38,409 nt of DNA from Lysobacterales bacterium (lineage in GTDB: Bacteria > Pseudomonadota > Gammaproteobacteria > Xanthomonadales > Xanthomonadaceae), in assembly GCA_017302075.1 (NCBI GenBank), contig JAFLEB010000009.1:1-38409 (forward strand), written 5' to 3'. Under the pieces are notes generated by a model that did no database searches, was not told the DNA's origin, and saw only the letters and a program-made list of their open reading frames with translations. This document shows, one piece after another, positions 37,060 to 38,409 of this stretch (positions are counted from its first letter, which is position 1; every line of letters starts with the position of its first letter). The position numbers and the translations under genes are program-made.

Positions 37060-38015
37060 GCGCCTGCCCCCCGGCCGCGCGCATGCGTGGCGGCGACGAA
37101 GACGTCCTCCAGGTTCGGCGCGATGGCCACGACCTCGGCGTCGAGCCCCTGCGCCTGCAGCGCCTCGAGCAGCCTGGGGCCGAGGCCGTCGCCGGCGGTC
37201 GTTGCAGCCTCCGCGAGCACCCGCAGTTCGTTGCCAATCTGGGCGATCCCGAGGACGCCGGGCAGCCCGTGCAACAGCGCCTGCGCGCGGCGCGGCTCGC
37301 CGGTGCGCACGCCGAGGGTACGCCCATGCAGGCCCGCGGTCAGCGCCGCGGGCGTGCCATCGGCGACCAGCCGGCCGTTGTCGAGGATGGCGAGGCGATG
37401 GCAGCGCTCGGCCTCGTCCATGTAGTGGGTCGACACCAGGATCGTGGTGCCGGCGTCCGCGAGGTCGAACAGCTTCTCCCAGAATCCGCGCCGCGATTCC
37501 GGGTCGACCGCACTGGTCGGCTCGTCGAGGAACAGCAGCTCCGGCGCATGCACGACCGCGCCGGCCAGCGCCAGGCGCTGCTTCTGCCCGCCGCTCATGG
37601 TGCCGGCGAGCTGCGACGCCTGCGCCTGCAGGTCGTAGGTCTCCAGCAAGGCGTCGACCCGTTGGCGGCGCGCCGCGCGCGGCAGCCCCTGCACGCTGGC
37701 GAGGAACAACAGGTTCTCGCGCACGCTGAGGTCCTCGTACAACGAGAACTTCTGGGTCATGTACCCCATCCGCCGGCGCAGGGCCTCGGCTTGCGCCGGG
37801 ATGCGCAAGCCGAGCACCTCGATCTCGCCGGCGCTGGGCGTGAGCAATCCACACAGCATGCGGATGGTGGTGGACTTGCCGGAGCCATTCGGGCCGAGGA
37901 AGCCGTACACCGACGCGCGCGACACCGACAGGTCGACGCCGTCGACCGCCTGCAACCCGCCGAAGCGCTTGCCCAGGCCACGCGCGCGAATCGCGAGCGG
38001 GCCGTCAGCGGCCAC
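37056..38015 (-). CDS. ABC transporter ATP-binding protein (efflux)
   Basis: 319 aa with a GTG start at 38015 preceded by GGAGG 6 bases away. Walker A is LGPNGSGKSTTIRML, the Q-loop region MGYMTQKFSLYEDLSV, and the signature MSGGQKQRLALA. Walker B is ELLFLDEPTSAVDP, and the H-loop VSTHYMDEAERC. A C-terminal extension (about 225-319) is typical of ABC-2 exporters. A longer frame from 38075 lies wholly within the fusion-protein gene. It overlaps the membrane fusion gene by 11 bases and the permease by 4, so all three are coupled. Confidence 0.93.
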   Translation of the reverse strand: MAADGPLAIRARGLGKRFGGLQAVDGVDLSVSRASVYGFLGPNGSGKSTTIRMLCGLLTPSAGEIEVLGLRIPAQAEALRRRMGYMTQKFSLYEDLSVRENLLFLASVQGLPRAARRQRVDALLETYDLQAQASQLAGTMSGGQKQRLALAGAVVHAPELLFLDEPTSAVDPESRRGFWEKLFDLADAGTTILVSTHYMDEAERCHRLAILDNGRLVADGTPAALTAGLHGRTLGVRTGEPRRAQALLHGLPGVLGIAQIGNELRVLAEAATTAGDGLGPRLLEALQAQGLDAEVVAIAPNLEDVFVAATHARGRGAGA

Positions 38016-38409
38016 CCGTGGCCTCCGCGAACTCGACCAGGACCGGGACGCCCGCCGGCAGGTCGATCGGCGCATCGAGCACCACTTCGGCGAGGTAGCT
38101 CAGCCGCGCCGCGTCGTCGCCGGACAATGCGTAGTACGGGGTGAAGCTCGGCTCGCTGCGCACCATCCGCACATGGCCGGCGATGCTCCCTTCGCGTCCG
38201 TCCACGAACACGCGCGCCGCCTGCCCGGGCTTGACCCCGGCGCGCAGCGGCTCGGGCACGTAGACCCGCGCATACGGCGCCTCGCCGACCAGCAGGATCG
38301 CCAACGGCGCACCCACCGGCGCCTGGTCGCCCAGGCGATACGGCAGGCTGTCCACGCGTCCGGCGCGCGGCGCGCGGACATCCAGGTTGCCGAGGCTGGC
38401 CGCCTGCAC
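38005..38409 (-). CDS. HlyD-family membrane fusion protein, C-terminal part (cut by window edge)
   Basis: The last 134 residues of a periplasmic adaptor. The lipoyl half-motif LDVRAPRAGRVDSLPYRLGD is followed by the beta-barrel segment RVYVPEPLRAGVKPGQAARV and a membrane-proximal part ending VLVEFAEATGGR. The frame is open at base 38409, so the N terminus is outside the window. It probably bridges the ABC-2 transporter to an outer-membrane channel, as YbhG does for YbhFSR. Confidence 0.88.
   Translation of the reverse strand: MQAASLGNLDVRAPRAGRVDSLPYRLGDQAPVGAPLAILLVGEAPYARVYVPEPLRAGVKPGQAARVFVDGREGSIAGHVRMVRSEPSFTPYYALSGDDAARLSYLAEVVLDAPIDLPAGVPVLVEFAEATGGR

Overview
The window is GC-rich, densely packed gammaproteobacterial chromosome. 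Gene order and protein families point to the Lysobacteraceae/Xanthomonadaceae (Xanthomonas, Stenotrophomonas, Lysobacter, Luteimonas relatives): an Oar-like TonB-dependent receptor with an N-terminal carboxypeptidase-regulatory domain, a fimU-pilV-pilW-pilX-pilY1-pilE operon, petABC followed by sspA-sspB, and tandem CCCTCTCCC/GGGAGAGGG hairpins between genes. The genus cannot be fixed from the sequence alone. No phage, insertion sequence, CRISPR array or defence cluster is visible, and no gene-free stretch exceeds 300 bases.

1-5.4 kb (minus strand): translation block tRNA-Val, thrS, infC, rpmI, rplT, pheS, pheT (pheT runs off the left edge). infC most likely starts at ATC. The non-coding gaps hold a terminator-like hairpin ahead of thrS, hairpins before infC, a promoter plus structured leader before rpmI, and a terminator/attenuator before pheS. 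5.4-7.5 kb: uvrB.

7.6-17.6 kb: type IV pilus region. A lone GspH/FimT-type pseudopilin gene (+) and tRNA-Asn (+) meet, at a bidirectional terminator, the six-gene minor-pilin operon fimU-pilV-pilW-pilX-pilY1-pilE (-), whose genes mostly overlap by a few bases. PilY1, the tip adhesin, carries a PPC-type beta domain inside its N-terminal half. A LytS/AlgZ (FimS)-type histidine kinase is divergent from fimU. ppnN lies convergent to it.

17.6-25.4 kb: a large Oar-like TonB-dependent receptor with a strong terminator; a coupled set grxD - SDR - marC (-), in which the SDR has lost catalytic residues; Fe-superoxide dismutase sodB (+); a hairpin repeat cluster; then purE-purK (-).

25.4-38.4 kb: an UPF0434/Trm112-like gene coupled to nadC (+); a two-FHA-domain membrane protein (-); a DUF3301 protein (+); petA-petB-petC (cytochrome bc1) and sspA-sspB (-); a lytic transglycosylase (-); miaB (+); a secreted YtcJ-type amidohydrolase (-); and an ABC-2 efflux system of membrane fusion protein, ATPase and permease (-), cut by the right edge.

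Most genes are housekeeping. The least ordinary signals are the PPC insertion in PilY1, the degenerate SDR, the pairing of an AlgZ/FimS-like kinase with the pilin operon without a response regulator in view, and the structured leaders of the translation block.
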